Source of the DNA: Holosporales bacterium
GTDB taxonomy: Bacteria; Pseudomonadota; Alphaproteobacteria; RUG11792
Direction: 5' to 3'
DNA: 8,062 nucleotides
Assembly (NCBI GenBank): GCA_031275915.1
Contig: JAISOC010000088.1
Coordinates: 1-8,062, forward strand
In this document: in pieces, positions 1 to 6,192 of the stretch
Position numbering within the stretch: the stretch's first letter is position 1
How the letters are laid out: each line of letters opens with the position of its first letter
Position numbers and translations under genes: made by a program
The notes under the pieces: generated by a model
Seen by the model: only the letters and a program-made list of their open reading frames with translations
Told to the model about the DNA's origin: nothing
The model's database searches: none

Positions 1-2
1 AA

Positions 3-698
3 TTTGGTTGGAAGTTGCATATTTCTGCCAGATCTGAAAATGCTGCATTGATAGCAGAAATTGTGATTCCCATTCTGGAAAAATTCAAAGCGCATTACAA
101 AATAGTTTGCTCTCCATCAATATTGAGGTGGTTTTATAATAAACATAGATACCAAAAGGGCTCACAATTCAGTCAAATGGGAAAGTTTATCACTGTTTAC
201 TCGGATAGTGATAAACAGGCCAATGAAATAGCAACTGAAATTGACGAGGCTTTCAAAAAAGCCAGTTTAACTCCAGAAGATTTTGTGCCGGTTCTTGGAG
301 ATTTTCAAGTTGGAACAACTGGAGGGGTTTCCACTAGACCTTGTCATTACAAAGATTTTTTTGGTGATCCGAGAACAATTCCTTATATTATGATTGAAAC
401 TATTATCGTGTCGGCAAAAGCAAATGAAAAGTCTTATGATGATTATGAACATCCATTCAAAGTTTTGGGTTTGTATTATGACGATGAATTATTACCAAAA
501 AAAGTCATTGAATTGCGTGAAAAAATAAGGCGAGATTTATATGCTCCTGAACTGACAAATGAAGGATACGGGAAGAATGAATACATTAAAGATGTGACAG
601 CTCCAGCTCCTGAGTCAAAAAATGCAAATGCAGATCAGGCACAACAAAATTTGAATGTACTCCGGAGAATACCTTTAGGTGCATCTTATGATTTTTAA
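3..698 (+). CDS. 5'-truncated protein with lanthionine-synthetase/OspF-SpvC lyase-like domain
   Basis: The reading frame is open to the left edge, so the start lies outside the window. The in-frame TTG at 15 falls inside the conserved motif and is unlikely to be a start. The visible protein begins FGWKLHISA, and about 50 residues later has GKFITVYS followed by an acidic, helical stretch. In my memory of the families, this pattern (GWKxHxS, then a variable loop, then GKFxTxY) matches the N-terminal lyase domain of class III/IV lanthionine synthetases. That domain is related to the OspF/SpvC phosphothreonine lyases, where the K-x-H pair is catalytic. The arginine expected just before GKF is not in place; instead there is a KGSQFSQ loop. 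No kinase or cyclase domain follows: the protein ends about 230 residues on with a polar tail rich in A, P, N and Q. It could be a stand-alone effector-like lyase, a degenerate copy, or the C-terminus of a larger effector. Domain resemblance is moderately sure; activity is unknown. Confidence 0.5.
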   Translation, partial: FGWKLHISARSENAALIAEIVIPILEKFKAHYKIVCSPSILRWFYNKHRYQKGSQFSQMGKFITVYSDSDKQANEIATEIDEAFKKASLTPEDFVPVLGDFQVGTTGGVSTRPCHYKDFFGDPRTIPYIMIETIIVSAKANEKSYDDYEHPFKVLGLYYDDELLPKKVIELREKIRRDLYAPELTNEGYGKNEYIKDVTAPAPESKNANADQAQQNLNVLRRIPLGASYDF

Positions 699-702
699 AT
701 CA

Positions 703-735
703 ACAAAACTGGACTATTTTAATCACTTCGCTGTA
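703..735 (+). other. Possible remnant of a duplicated piece of the downstream transporter gene
   Basis: The gap between the first gene and the transporter, read in the frame starting at 703, encodes T-K-L-D-Y-F-N-H-F-A-V. The transporter contains T-K-T-Y-L-N-H-F-A-V, encoded at about 1151-1182. Eleven bases, AATCACTTCGC, are identical at 721-731 and 1168-1178, and the differences just outside them are partly synonymous third-position changes (GCT/GCA, GTA/GTG). This looks like a short, decayed copy of transporter coding sequence, but one short match can also arise by chance. Confidence 0.3.
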
Positions 736-746
736 TTATCGAACTT

Positions 747-1805
747 ATGAGATTTGATACAAGCAACTTGGATATGGATAAAAAATCTCTGATATATAAA
801 ATTGGAGCTTTCGCGGTTGCTCTGTTTATTTTTTGCTCTATGGGAGAACTACTTGTTCCTTTTGTTCTTGGCTTGATTTTGGCGTATGCCTTTCATGTTC
901 CGTCTCAAAAAATTTCCGCCTACTTGAAGGTATCTTCGACAGTTTCTGCCATGCTCATTGTGCTATTGGTAGTTTCCATATTTGTATTTTCTGCCATTTG
1001 CCTTACTCCATTCATTAAGAATAGTGCAGTAACTCTTCTTGATAAACTTCCGATATTAGTGGAGAAACTCCTGGAATTGTTGAGTACTTCGACATCTAGA
1101 ATAGGAGAAATTTTTGGCGTACGGACAGCAGATGTAAATTTATTTGAGGCTACTAAAACCTATTTAAATCACTTCGCAGTGACCCTACCTGGGCACATCG
1201 TTGGTTTTGTGAATACTGGAGTAACCTTAATGTATGTTGTAATGTTCATCTTTATGACCCCTATCATAACTTTTTACATTCTTAAAGATTGGGATAAAGT
1301 GGAACATTATTTTATTTCTATAACTCATAGATTTTTTTCTAAATCTGTAAACACGGTTATTCAAGATATTAATGGGATTCTTGGACAGTATATTATAGGG
1401 CAACTATTAGTATGCTCAATTTTAGCTTTTGTATATTCAGTAGTGCTTTGGGCCATAGGAATAGATCAATATATTGTTTGTGGAGCGTTTTCAGGATTTA
1501 TGTCTTTTGTTCCATTTTTGGGACCTCTCACAGCATTTGTAATAACGTCCGCAGTTGCTGCAGAAAGTTATTCGACTCTCTTACAATACATACTAACTGG
1601 AGTGCTATACATACTTATTCCTTTTATAGACTCAAATTTTTTAACTCCAAGATTTATAGGAAAAAGAGTTGGCATTCAACCATTTTGGATTTTGTTCTCA
1701 ATATGTGCAACCGTTTCTATTTTTGGATTTGTTGGAATGTTTGTTTCAGTTCCACTTGCGATTGTACTCTCAACTATCTGTAAAAATATCGTACACAAAC
1801 TGTGA
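747..1805 (+). CDS. AI-2E family transporter (YdiK/PerM/TqsA-type membrane protein)
   Basis: A 352-residue integral membrane protein of the AI-2E transporter family, the normal length for the family. Hydrophobic segments lie near residues 18-49 (two), 65-90, 150-180, 208-235, 240-268, 276-296 and 310-346. A soluble, charged region at about 90-145 separates the third and fourth segments, as is usual here. Family signatures visible are GQYIIGQL near 213-220, the PFLGP turn near 256-260, and LTPRFIGKRVGIQPFW near 299-314. The family includes quorum-signal exporters, Na+/H+ antiporters and many proteins of unknown substrate, so the substrate cannot be told from sequence. ATG 747 has no clear Shine-Dalgarno sequence; the in-frame ATG at 774, preceded by TTGGAT, is an alternative that would drop nine residues. 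It shares strand with the truncated upstream gene and converges on tRNA-Leu 20 bases downstream. Confidence 0.9.
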   Translation: MRFDTSNLDMDKKSLIYKIGAFAVALFIFCSMGELLVPFVLGLILAYAFHVPSQKISAYLKVSSTVSAMLIVLLVVSIFVFSAICLTPFIKNSAVTLLDKLPILVEKLLELLSTSTSRIGEIFGVRTADVNLFEATKTYLNHFAVTLPGHIVGFVNTGVTLMYVVMFIFMTPIITFYILKDWDKVEHYFISITHRFFSKSVNTVIQDINGILGQYIIGQLLVCSILAFVYSVVLWAIGIDQYIVCGAFSGFMSFVPFLGPLTAFVITSAVAAESYSTLLQYILTGVLYILIPFIDSNFLTPRFIGKRVGIQPFWILFSICATVSIFGFVGMFVSVPLAIVLSTICKNIVHKL

Positions 1806-1825
1806 AGATAGCAAATTTATAAAAA

Positions 1826-1912
1826 TGGTGCCCAGAAGAAGACTCGAACTTCCAAGGATGTTACTCCGCTCGCACCTGAAGCGAGTGCGTCTACCAGTTC
1901 CGCCATCTGGGC
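1826..1912 (-). tRNA. tRNA-Leu (anticodon CAG), CCA encoded
   Basis: The minus strand folds as a class II tRNA. The acceptor 5' arm GCCCAGA (1912-1906) pairs perfectly with TCTGGGC (1836-1830). The D-arm contains GGCGGAACTGGTAGACGC. The anticodon stem CTCGC/GCGAG encloses the loop TTCAGGT, giving anticodon CAG (plus-strand 1876-1878), which reads CUG. The long variable arm and the T-arm GTTCGAGTC follow. Discriminator A and a genomically encoded CCA end the gene at 1826. It lies 29 bases downstream of dapA on the same strand, so read-through co-transcription is possible. A T-rich tract (TTTTTATAAATTT on the minus strand) directly after CCA could help termination before the convergent transporter gene. 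Confidence 0.97.
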
Positions 1913-1941
1913 AAGGAACAGCATTGATTATAACCCAATGA

Positions 1942-2811
1942 TCAATAAAAGCGCCACTTCTCAGTTACAAGCTCTATTGCATTTTTTGTAATATCGTTTG
2001 CTTTGGTCAATGGTTTTCTAAGTTCATTATCTATAAATCCTTTAACGTACAAAGCGTATTTTACCGGAATTGGATTGGATTCAATGAAGAGGGCCTCGCT
2101 TAAACTGATTAGTCGATAATTCAAATCATTAACTCCTTTTGTATTTCCGGCTCTCCAGAATCTTATCATTTCTGCCACTTGTTGAGGAGCTACGTTTGCT
2201 GTTACTGAAATTGCACCATCCCCTCCATTAGATAAATATCCAACAAGTGATACATCGTCTCCCGATAACAGATTAAAATTTTGCACTTGTGATTTAATTT
2301 TTATAACTCTCGCCAAATTTGTATCAGAATCCTTCAAGGCAATTATTCTTGTTTGAGCAGCGAGGGTAATGATGGTTTCAACAGAGGCATTAACTGAACA
2401 CCGTCCTGGATTGTTATACAATATAATTGGCAATTTCGAGTTGTTGTGTATATCTGCGAAGTGTTGAATTATTCCAGCCTGAGTTGGTTTTACATAAAAA
2501 GGTACGATAGACAAAATCGCATCAGCTCCTGCTTTTTCAGCTTGCTCAGCAAGGGCTATTGATTCAAATGTTGAAGATGAACTACATCCGGCTATTAAAG
2601 GTATTCTTTTTGCAATAATCTCATTGGCTGTTTTTATTATTTCTTCTCTCTCTGATTGAGTAAGCAAAAGCCCTTCCCCGGTTGATCCAGTGACAAGTAT
2701 TCCATCGGTTCCACTTTCTATATGCCACTTAATAAGTTTCTCAAGGGACATAAAATCAACCGCTCCATCACGAAAAGGAGTCACTAAAGCGACGATAGAC
2801 CCTGAGAACAT
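1942..2811 (-). CDS. dapA: 4-hydroxy-tetrahydrodipicolinate synthase
   Basis: A cytosolic TIM-barrel class I aldolase that condenses pyruvate with aspartate-semialdehyde, the first committed step to diaminopimelate (peptidoglycan) and lysine. The 289 residues are the usual length. Expected active-site features are present: TGSTGEG at 41-47 (threonine for substrate binding), Tyr106 in SIVPFY, Tyr132 and Arg137 in LYNNPGR, and the Schiff-base Lys160 in IIALKDSD. The motif around the lysine reads LKDSDTN rather than the commoner IKEASGD, a variation known in the wider DapA/NAL superfamily, so a related lyase such as N-acetylneuraminate lyase is a minor alternative. The ATG is preceded by GGGG seven bases upstream. 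A possible lysine-rich leader ORF lies 27 bases before the start, and tRNA-Leu follows closely on the same strand. Retention would fit a bacterium that makes its own cell wall. Confidence 0.93.
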   Translation of the reverse strand: MFSGSIVALVTPFRDGAVDFMSLEKLIKWHIESGTDGILVTGSTGEGLLLTQSEREEIIKTANEIIAKRIPLIAGCSSSSTFESIALAEQAEKAGADAILSIVPFYVKPTQAGIIQHFADIHNNSKLPIILYNNPGRCSVNASVETIITLAAQTRIIALKDSDTNLARVIKIKSQVQNFNLLSGDDVSLVGYLSNGGDGAISVTANVAPQQVAEMIRFWRAGNTKGVNDLNYRLISLSEALFIESNPIPVKYALYVKGFIDNELRKPLTKANDITKNAIELVTEKWRFY

Positions 2812-2838
2812 GGCAAAACCCCAATAAGATGAACCATC

Positions 2839-2880
2839 CTATTTATACTTTTTAAAGTCGGATTCTACAAGTTCTTTCAT
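2839..2880 (-). CDS. Possible 13-codon lysine-rich leader ORF upstream of dapA
   Basis: On the minus strand an ATG at 2880 opens MKELVESDFKKYK and stops with TAG at 2839, 27 bases before the dapA start. A weak AGG lies nine bases before the ATG. Four of 13 codons are lysine, three of them in the last four positions, and dapA belongs to the lysine pathway. Directly after the codons for the last residues comes a small hairpin, AGGATG-GTT-CATCTT (2840-2826, one G-U pair). This is reminiscent of attenuator leader peptides, but no run of T follows the hairpin and AAA codons are common in AT-rich DNA. It may be chance. Confidence 0.22.
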   Translation of the reverse strand: MKELVESDFKKYK

Positions 2881-2953
2881 ATTATTCTGCCTACTTTTAA
2901 ATCATGTCTCACACATTTCACTTCACATCATCATGAACACTGTTTCAACGTAA

Positions 2954-2980
2954 GAAAAACGAAAATTTACCTCGTTTTTC
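2954..2980 (-). terminator. Likely intrinsic terminator of the MarR gene
   Basis: A perfect 9-bp inverted repeat, GAAAAACGA and TCGTTTTTC, is separated by nine bases and overlaps the last two bases of the marR stop codon. On the minus strand the 3' arm is itself T-rich (TCGTTTTTCTTA), as in a Rho-independent terminator. The stem is poor in GC, so it may be leaky into dapA. Confidence 0.5.
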
Positions 2981-3434
2981 AATTAACTAAAAAATCTTTC
3001 CATGTAGCATTAATTTTTTTTATAACAACTACACATTTTTCGAGAATATCTTTGGAGTCACCATTTTTGGAAAAGACTGTGTAATATTTTTCCAGATTAT
3101 TTGTGAGTTTCTCAAGCAGGGATACTCCTTTAGCAGAAAGCTTTATATAGCACGATCTTTTGTCATGTTCCGCAGGTTTTTGAATGATATATCCGTTTGT
3201 TATCATCTTTTTTATATTATATGAAGCATTGGATCCTGTGTAATAGCACTTTGTGGTGAGTTCTCCGACGGTTATTGTGTTGTTTCCAATGTTAATCAAA
3301 GTAAGAGCTTGTACTCCATTTATATCTGCAACAGATAATGCATCCAGCTCCAGCTTAATTATGTCCAAGAACAATCTATATAATTTCTCCGCAAAAATTG
3401 AAACTTCTATGCATGTATTTTTCATAATTTTCAC
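2979..3434 (-). CDS. MarR-family winged-helix regulator (LdtR-like alphaproteobacterial type)
   Basis: A 151-residue transcription factor. An N-terminal helix (about residues 8-35, AEKLYRLFLDIIKLELDAL) would form the dimer interface. The winged helix-turn-helix spans about 38-105. ADINGVQALTLINIG, TVGELTTKCYYTGSNASYNIKKM and the wing PAEHDKRSCYIKLSAKG closely match, from memory, the MarR group typical of alphaproteobacteria that includes LdtR, a regulator of cell-wall and stress genes in Liberibacter and Sinorhizobium. The target here is inferred only. The listed start is GTG 3434; the in-frame ATG at 3425 (MKNTC...) is equally possible, and neither has a clear Shine-Dalgarno sequence. It is divergent from the kinase operon and upstream of dapA on the same strand, with its own promoter and a 3' hairpin. 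It probably regulates itself through the inverted repeat at its promoter. Confidence 0.87.
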   Translation of the reverse strand: MKIMKNTCIEVSIFAEKLYRLFLDIIKLELDALSVADINGVQALTLINIGNNTITVGELTTKCYYTGSNASYNIKKMITNGYIIQKPAEHDKRSCYIKLSAKGVSLLEKLTNNLEKYYTVFSKNGDSKDILEKCVVVIKKINATWKDFLVN

Positions 3435-3442
3435 ATATAAAC

Positions 3443-3481
3443 TTAACTGTTGTTATATACATTCTAAGAAAAAACAGTTAA
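3443..3481 (-). promoter_or_regulatory. marR promoter bracketed by a 9-bp inverted repeat (candidate operator)
   Basis: TTAACTGTT (3443-3451) and AACAGTTAA (3473-3481) form a perfect 9-bp inverted repeat, 30 bases centre to centre. Read on the minus strand, TTAACT in the distal arm (3481-3476) can serve as a -35 box and TATAAC (3457-3452) as a -10 box, with an 18-base spacer. The proximal arm begins immediately after the -10. A dimeric regulator bound to both arms would cover the promoter, so autoregulation by the MarR protein is the natural inference. Confidence 0.5.
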
Positions 3482-3557
3482 AAAATACTTAATATTTATC
3501 GTTAAAATCAAAATTATTGTTCTTATAAGACAGACAGCAATGTTCGTAATACGCATA

Positions 3558-3569
3558 TAACTGTGGTTA
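3558..3569. promoter_or_regulatory. Candidate operator TAAC-TGTG-GTTA upstream of the kinase promoter
   Basis: A short inverted repeat, TAAC and GTTA with four bases between, lies 15 bases upstream of the -35 box of the kinase operon. It contains the heptamer TAACTGT, which also forms both arms of the inverted repeat at the marR promoter. The same regulator may therefore act on both promoters. Support is pattern only. Confidence 0.3.
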
Positions 3570-3584
3570 AGTAATAAGTTTTTG

Positions 3585-3613
3585 TTGGCAGACAATGAAA
3601 AATCAACTATCAT
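3585..3613 (+). promoter_or_regulatory. Sigma-70-type promoter of the kinase/response-regulator operon
   Basis: TTGGCA (3585-3590) and TATCAT (3608-3613) each match the consensus boxes at five of six positions and are separated by exactly 17 bases. Transcription would start near 3620, which leaves about a 95-base leader before the preferred kinase start at 3715. Confidence 0.6.
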
Positions 3614-3714
3614 GCGAATAATTAAAAATTTTTCAACTATTCATTGTGTTCTTAATGAGAGTAATATCACTCGCGAACTGTTTTAATGGTTTTAAGGCCA
3701 AAATAGGTAATTTT

Positions 3715-4638
3715 ATGGACAAAAATGAGAGCGTTTATTGTGAATATTACAGCGAAAGCTTGGATTTTACGGTATTTGTGTGCTCAAGATTGTTGTGTGA
3801 TTGTTCCCACATGGCCACTGTTATAAAAGATGAAAACGCTTTCAGTATTTATGAATCAAAGTCTTATACATATTTAACTAAACATTTTCCAGCTTTGGAG
3901 GAAGTTATAAATGAAATAGTTGAAAAACGATCTCCAGGGTATCGCAGAATTGAAAGCCTCAATGTGTATTCGTGTTCTATTACTGATTCCAAACAGACTG
4001 CCAAAGCTTTTTGCTTTGTTATAAGCCAACCTGATTTTTTGTTAAAGCGTTGGCACGATATGCAAGAGCCTCTCAGAAGTGTTTTCAATTTTCTGCAATT
4101 ATTAGGACGGCAAGATAGTGTTAAATCTGATAAAGAAGCTTTTCAGTATGTTACATATGCAATGGAAAATATTAAAAAACTTAAAAATTGGATATCTGAT
4201 TTTTTATCCATTTCCAAGTTACAACGCATTGATAGTGACTCGAAGACCAGATTAAAAGATGTTATCCACGAAATTCAATTGCTGTTGCGTTACCAAATAG
4301 ATAACAGGGATTGCATTATAAATGTTGATGATACTATCCCGCCAATATTATGTACTAAACCAGAATTACTGAGTGTTTTTAAGAATTTGATAGAAAATTC
4401 GTTGAAACACGCAATTGTCGAAGGCAGTTTGGTTATCAATATTTATAAAGCTGAGACTAAAACTGATGATCGATTTGTTACCCTGATTTTTGAAGATAAT
4501 GGAGCTTCCGTGTCTTCCTCTAATGATGGACTTGGAATTTCCATAAGTATGGAGATTGTTCGCTCACACAATGGACTCATTAAAAACATCAGTGATGGCG
4601 AAGGATACTATAGATATGAAATAAAATTACCTATATGA
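3715..4638 (+). CDS. Soluble sensor histidine kinase (HisKA/HATPase)
   Basis: With ATG 3715 as residue 1 the protein has 307 residues. This start is preferred because AGG lies seven bases upstream; the frame also allows GTG 3646 or ATG 3655, without visible ribosome sites. No membrane segment is seen, so it should be cytosolic. Residues 1-108 look like a small alpha/beta sensor module, perhaps GAF-like (inferred), with a cysteine cluster, Cys23, Cys28 and Cys30, in VCSRLLCDC. The phospho-accepting His114 sits in WHDMQEPLRSV, the H-box type of phytochrome-like kinases. The ATPase domain has the N-box NLIENSLKHA (Asn228), the G1 box EDNG at 260-263 and the G2 box GLGIS at 272-276. Only about eight residues separate G1 and G2, so the F-box and most of the ATP lid are missing. 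The stop overlaps the ribosome site of the response regulator, so the two genes form an operon and are presumably partners. Confidence 0.85.
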   Translation: MDKNESVYCEYYSESLDFTVFVCSRLLCDCSHMATVIKDENAFSIYESKSYTYLTKHFPALEEVINEIVEKRSPGYRRIESLNVYSCSITDSKQTAKAFCFVISQPDFLLKRWHDMQEPLRSVFNFLQLLGRQDSVKSDKEAFQYVTYAMENIKKLKNWISDFLSISKLQRIDSDSKTRLKDVIHEIQLLLRYQIDNRDCIINVDDTIPPILCTKPELLSVFKNLIENSLKHAIVEGSLVINIYKAETKTDDRFVTLIFEDNGASVSSSNDGLGISISMEIVRSHNGLIKNISDGEGYYRYEIKLPI

Positions 4639-4642
4639 GGAG
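4637..4642 (+). promoter_or_regulatory. Ribosome binding site GAGGAG overlapping the kinase stop codon
   Basis: GAGGAG at 4637-4642 overlaps the last two bases of the kinase TGA and ends nine bases before the response-regulator ATG. It is the strongest Shine-Dalgarno sequence I noticed in the window, and suggests that the regulator is made in excess of the kinase or translated in coupling with it. Confidence 0.75.
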
Positions 4643-4651
4643 ATTTGAAAC

Positions 4652-5377
4652 ATGGCCAGAAGTAAAGACTCAAAAAACATTGATGAGATTATAGAAAAAA
4701 GTATTGGTAAACAGTTATTGGATAAAAGAAGAAGAAGAGGACTAACTCTAGCATCCATAGCCTCAAAAGTTGGAGTATCTCATCAACAAGTTCAGAAATA
4801 CGAGCAAGCAAAAAGTGCAATATCTGCAGCCATGTTATATAAATTTGCTGTTGCCTATGGAATTGGAGTAGATCAATTCTTTGAGGACGTTAGAAAATCT
4901 CTTGAAAAAAAGTCATGTGCTCAAGACAATGTTATAGATGTAAATAACGTAAGAACACGTATAAATGTGTTAATGGTTGAAGATAATCCTGGGGATGAGG
5001 CAATAGTAAGAAAAGCCATAGCACATCTTTCAAAAATAAACCTGTTGTGTGTTCACGATGGGTTACAAGCTATACAGGTTCTGAGATATAAAACTCTTTC
5101 ACCAGAATTTCCCAAACCAGATTTGATATTGCTGGATATATCAATTCCAAAAAGGAATGGCCTATCTGTTTTGAAAGATATAAAGAGAGATAGAGAACTA
5201 CAGGAAGTGCCGGTTGTTATACTTACAAATAATTTGCACTCTGAAACAATGTTGGAGGCCTACAGAAATGGAGCATCTGGATATATTTGCAAATCGTTTA
5301 ATTATGATGAATTCAGAGATAATTTAACAAGTTGCTTTCACTATTGGGCTAAATCAGTGATACTGCCAACAACATAG
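4652..5377 (+). CDS. XRE helix-turn-helix / receiver-domain response regulator
   Basis: A 241-residue fusion with reversed domain order. Residues about 17-80 are an XRE/Cro-type helix-turn-helix (GKQLLDKRRRRGLTLASIA, then VSHQQVQKYEQAKSAISA), very like the common alphaproteobacterial stand-alone XRE proteins with the QVQKYE recognition helix. Residues about 104-240 are a complete receiver domain: acidic pocket Glu110/Asp111, phospho-acceptor Asp162 in LILLDISIP, Thr192 in VVILTNN and Lys214 in YICKSF. The VEDNPGDEAIVRKA start, the 'FPKPDLILLD' stretch and the terminal YWAKSVILP are typical of Rcp1-like receivers, which usually stand alone and partner phytochrome-type kinases. This fits the H-box type of the kinase encoded 13 bases upstream. 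Phosphorylation would presumably control dimerisation or DNA binding. Most DNA-binding response regulators have the receiver first, so this layout is notable. Targets are unknown. Confidence 0.88.
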   Translation: MARSKDSKNIDEIIEKSIGKQLLDKRRRRGLTLASIASKVGVSHQQVQKYEQAKSAISAAMLYKFAVAYGIGVDQFFEDVRKSLEKKSCAQDNVIDVNNVRTRINVLMVEDNPGDEAIVRKAIAHLSKINLLCVHDGLQAIQVLRYKTLSPEFPKPDLILLDISIPKRNGLSVLKDIKRDRELQEVPVVILTNNLHSETMLEAYRNGASGYICKSFNYDEFRDNLTSCFHYWAKSVILPTT

Positions 5378-5452
5378 GATGATTATACCTATAGCTCAAT
5401 GGCACATGATATACGGGAATTGGCAACTAAATATACAGTATATGTATAGGAA

Positions 5453-5507
5453 GAAAAAGAAAGTAGGAGTGTACGCTTGCTCACTATCGTTCGCTAACGC
5501 TACTTCT
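5453..5507 (-). terminator. Branched hairpin terminator of the addB-tpiA operon
   Basis: On the minus strand, AGAAGTAG (5507-5500) pairs with CTACTTTCT (5466-5458, one bulged base), and the T-rich tract TTTTTCTT follows, as expected for an intrinsic terminator of tpiA. Inside the stem two smaller hairpins fit side by side: CGTT-AGCG-AACG, and AGTG with a ten-base loop to CACT. The whole could fold as a three-way junction. The rest of the 5378-5543 gap between the convergent response regulator and tpiA contains a short ATATAC-A-GTATAT palindrome and no gene that I can see. Confidence 0.5.
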
Positions 5508-5543
5508 AACAGTGTTTATAGAAGATAAGATTACATTTAGTTA

Positions 5544-6191
5544 TCAATCCCATAACATACTTTTTACCTCATCCAGTTTGAGACTAGCTCCGCCGACAAG
5601 TACGCCATTTACGTTCTCTATGCCAAGAAAATCAGATATATTGCTGCTATTTACACTTCCTCCATACAAAATTTTTGTGTCCCATAAATTTTTAATACGA
5701 GTTGTAACTGCGAATACATCATCAGTGGATGGGGTAATGCCTGTTCCTATAGCTGATATTGGTTCGTATGCCATAATTATATTTGTGTCTACTCCTTCTA
5801 GATCGTTTTTTATTTGATTTTCGAAATTTTCGCTAACGCAATATATTATTTTTAATTCTGCAAGCAGAGCATTTTTCACTTTTTTATTTATAATACTGCC
5901 TGATTCATTAAAGAACTCGCGACGTTCACTGTGCCCAACAATGACGTACTCTGCCCCAAATTCTTTTAACATATCTGCAGAAATTTCCCCTGTATATGCT
6001 CCCTTTCCTCTGAAAATAGAGCAATCTTGAGCAGCTATTTTAACATTTGGATTTATAGATTTTGCGAAAGGAATTAAAGGATAAGGGAGAGCTATTATGA
6101 AATTTTCTTTATCCAAAATTTCTGAGAAATCATGAAGCAATGAGATACTTCCGTTCATCTTCCAGTTACCTATTATTAATTTTTTAGACAT
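5544..6191 (-). CDS. tpiA: Triosephosphate isomerase, unusually short
   Basis: Interconverts dihydroxyacetone phosphate and glyceraldehyde 3-phosphate in the cytosol. ATG 6191 is chosen because AAGGG lies six bases upstream and the protein then begins MSKKLIIGNWKMN, the family's first strand. The ORF itself could extend 24 bases upstream into addB. Catalytic residues are all visible: Asn9 and Lys11 (GNWKMN), His87 (GHSERR), Glu143 (AYEPISAIGTG), and the phosphate-binding YGGSV (176-180) and GVLVGGASL. At 215 residues it is about 35 shorter than the usual 250; much of the loss lies between CVSE (118-121) and AYEP, where the helix region normally spans some 45 residues. Loop 6 has PISAIGTG in place of the common PVWAIGTG, and CVSE replaces CIGE. 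It is probably still active because all key residues remain. It is translated in close coupling with addB, one base upstream. Confidence 0.93.
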   Translation of the reverse strand: MSKKLIIGNWKMNGSISLLHDFSEILDKENFIIALPYPLIPFAKSINPNVKIAAQDCSIFRGKGAYTGEISADMLKEFGAEYVIVGHSERREFFNESGSIINKKVKNALLAELKIIYCVSENFENQIKNDLEGVDTNIIMAYEPISAIGTGITPSTDDVFAVTTRIKNLWDTKILYGGSVNSSNISDFLGIENVNGVLVGGASLKLDEVKSMLWD

Positions 6192-6192
6192 A

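Noticed and set aside
15..20. TTG 15 as the true start of the first gene
   Set aside because: It would cut through the GWKLHIS motif and remove the conserved lysine; the frame is open to the window edge.
1669..1941. Plus-strand ORF running across the end of the transporter and the tRNA
   Set aside because: It is only the antisense of tRNA-Leu and an alternative frame of the transporter; tRNA genes often give such spurious ORFs.
3646..3714. GTG 3646 or ATG 3655 as the kinase start, adding 20-23 residues
   Set aside because: No ribosome site precedes either, and GTG 3646 would lie only about 26 bases from the predicted transcription start. ATG 3715 has AGG at good spacing. The longer form is not excluded.
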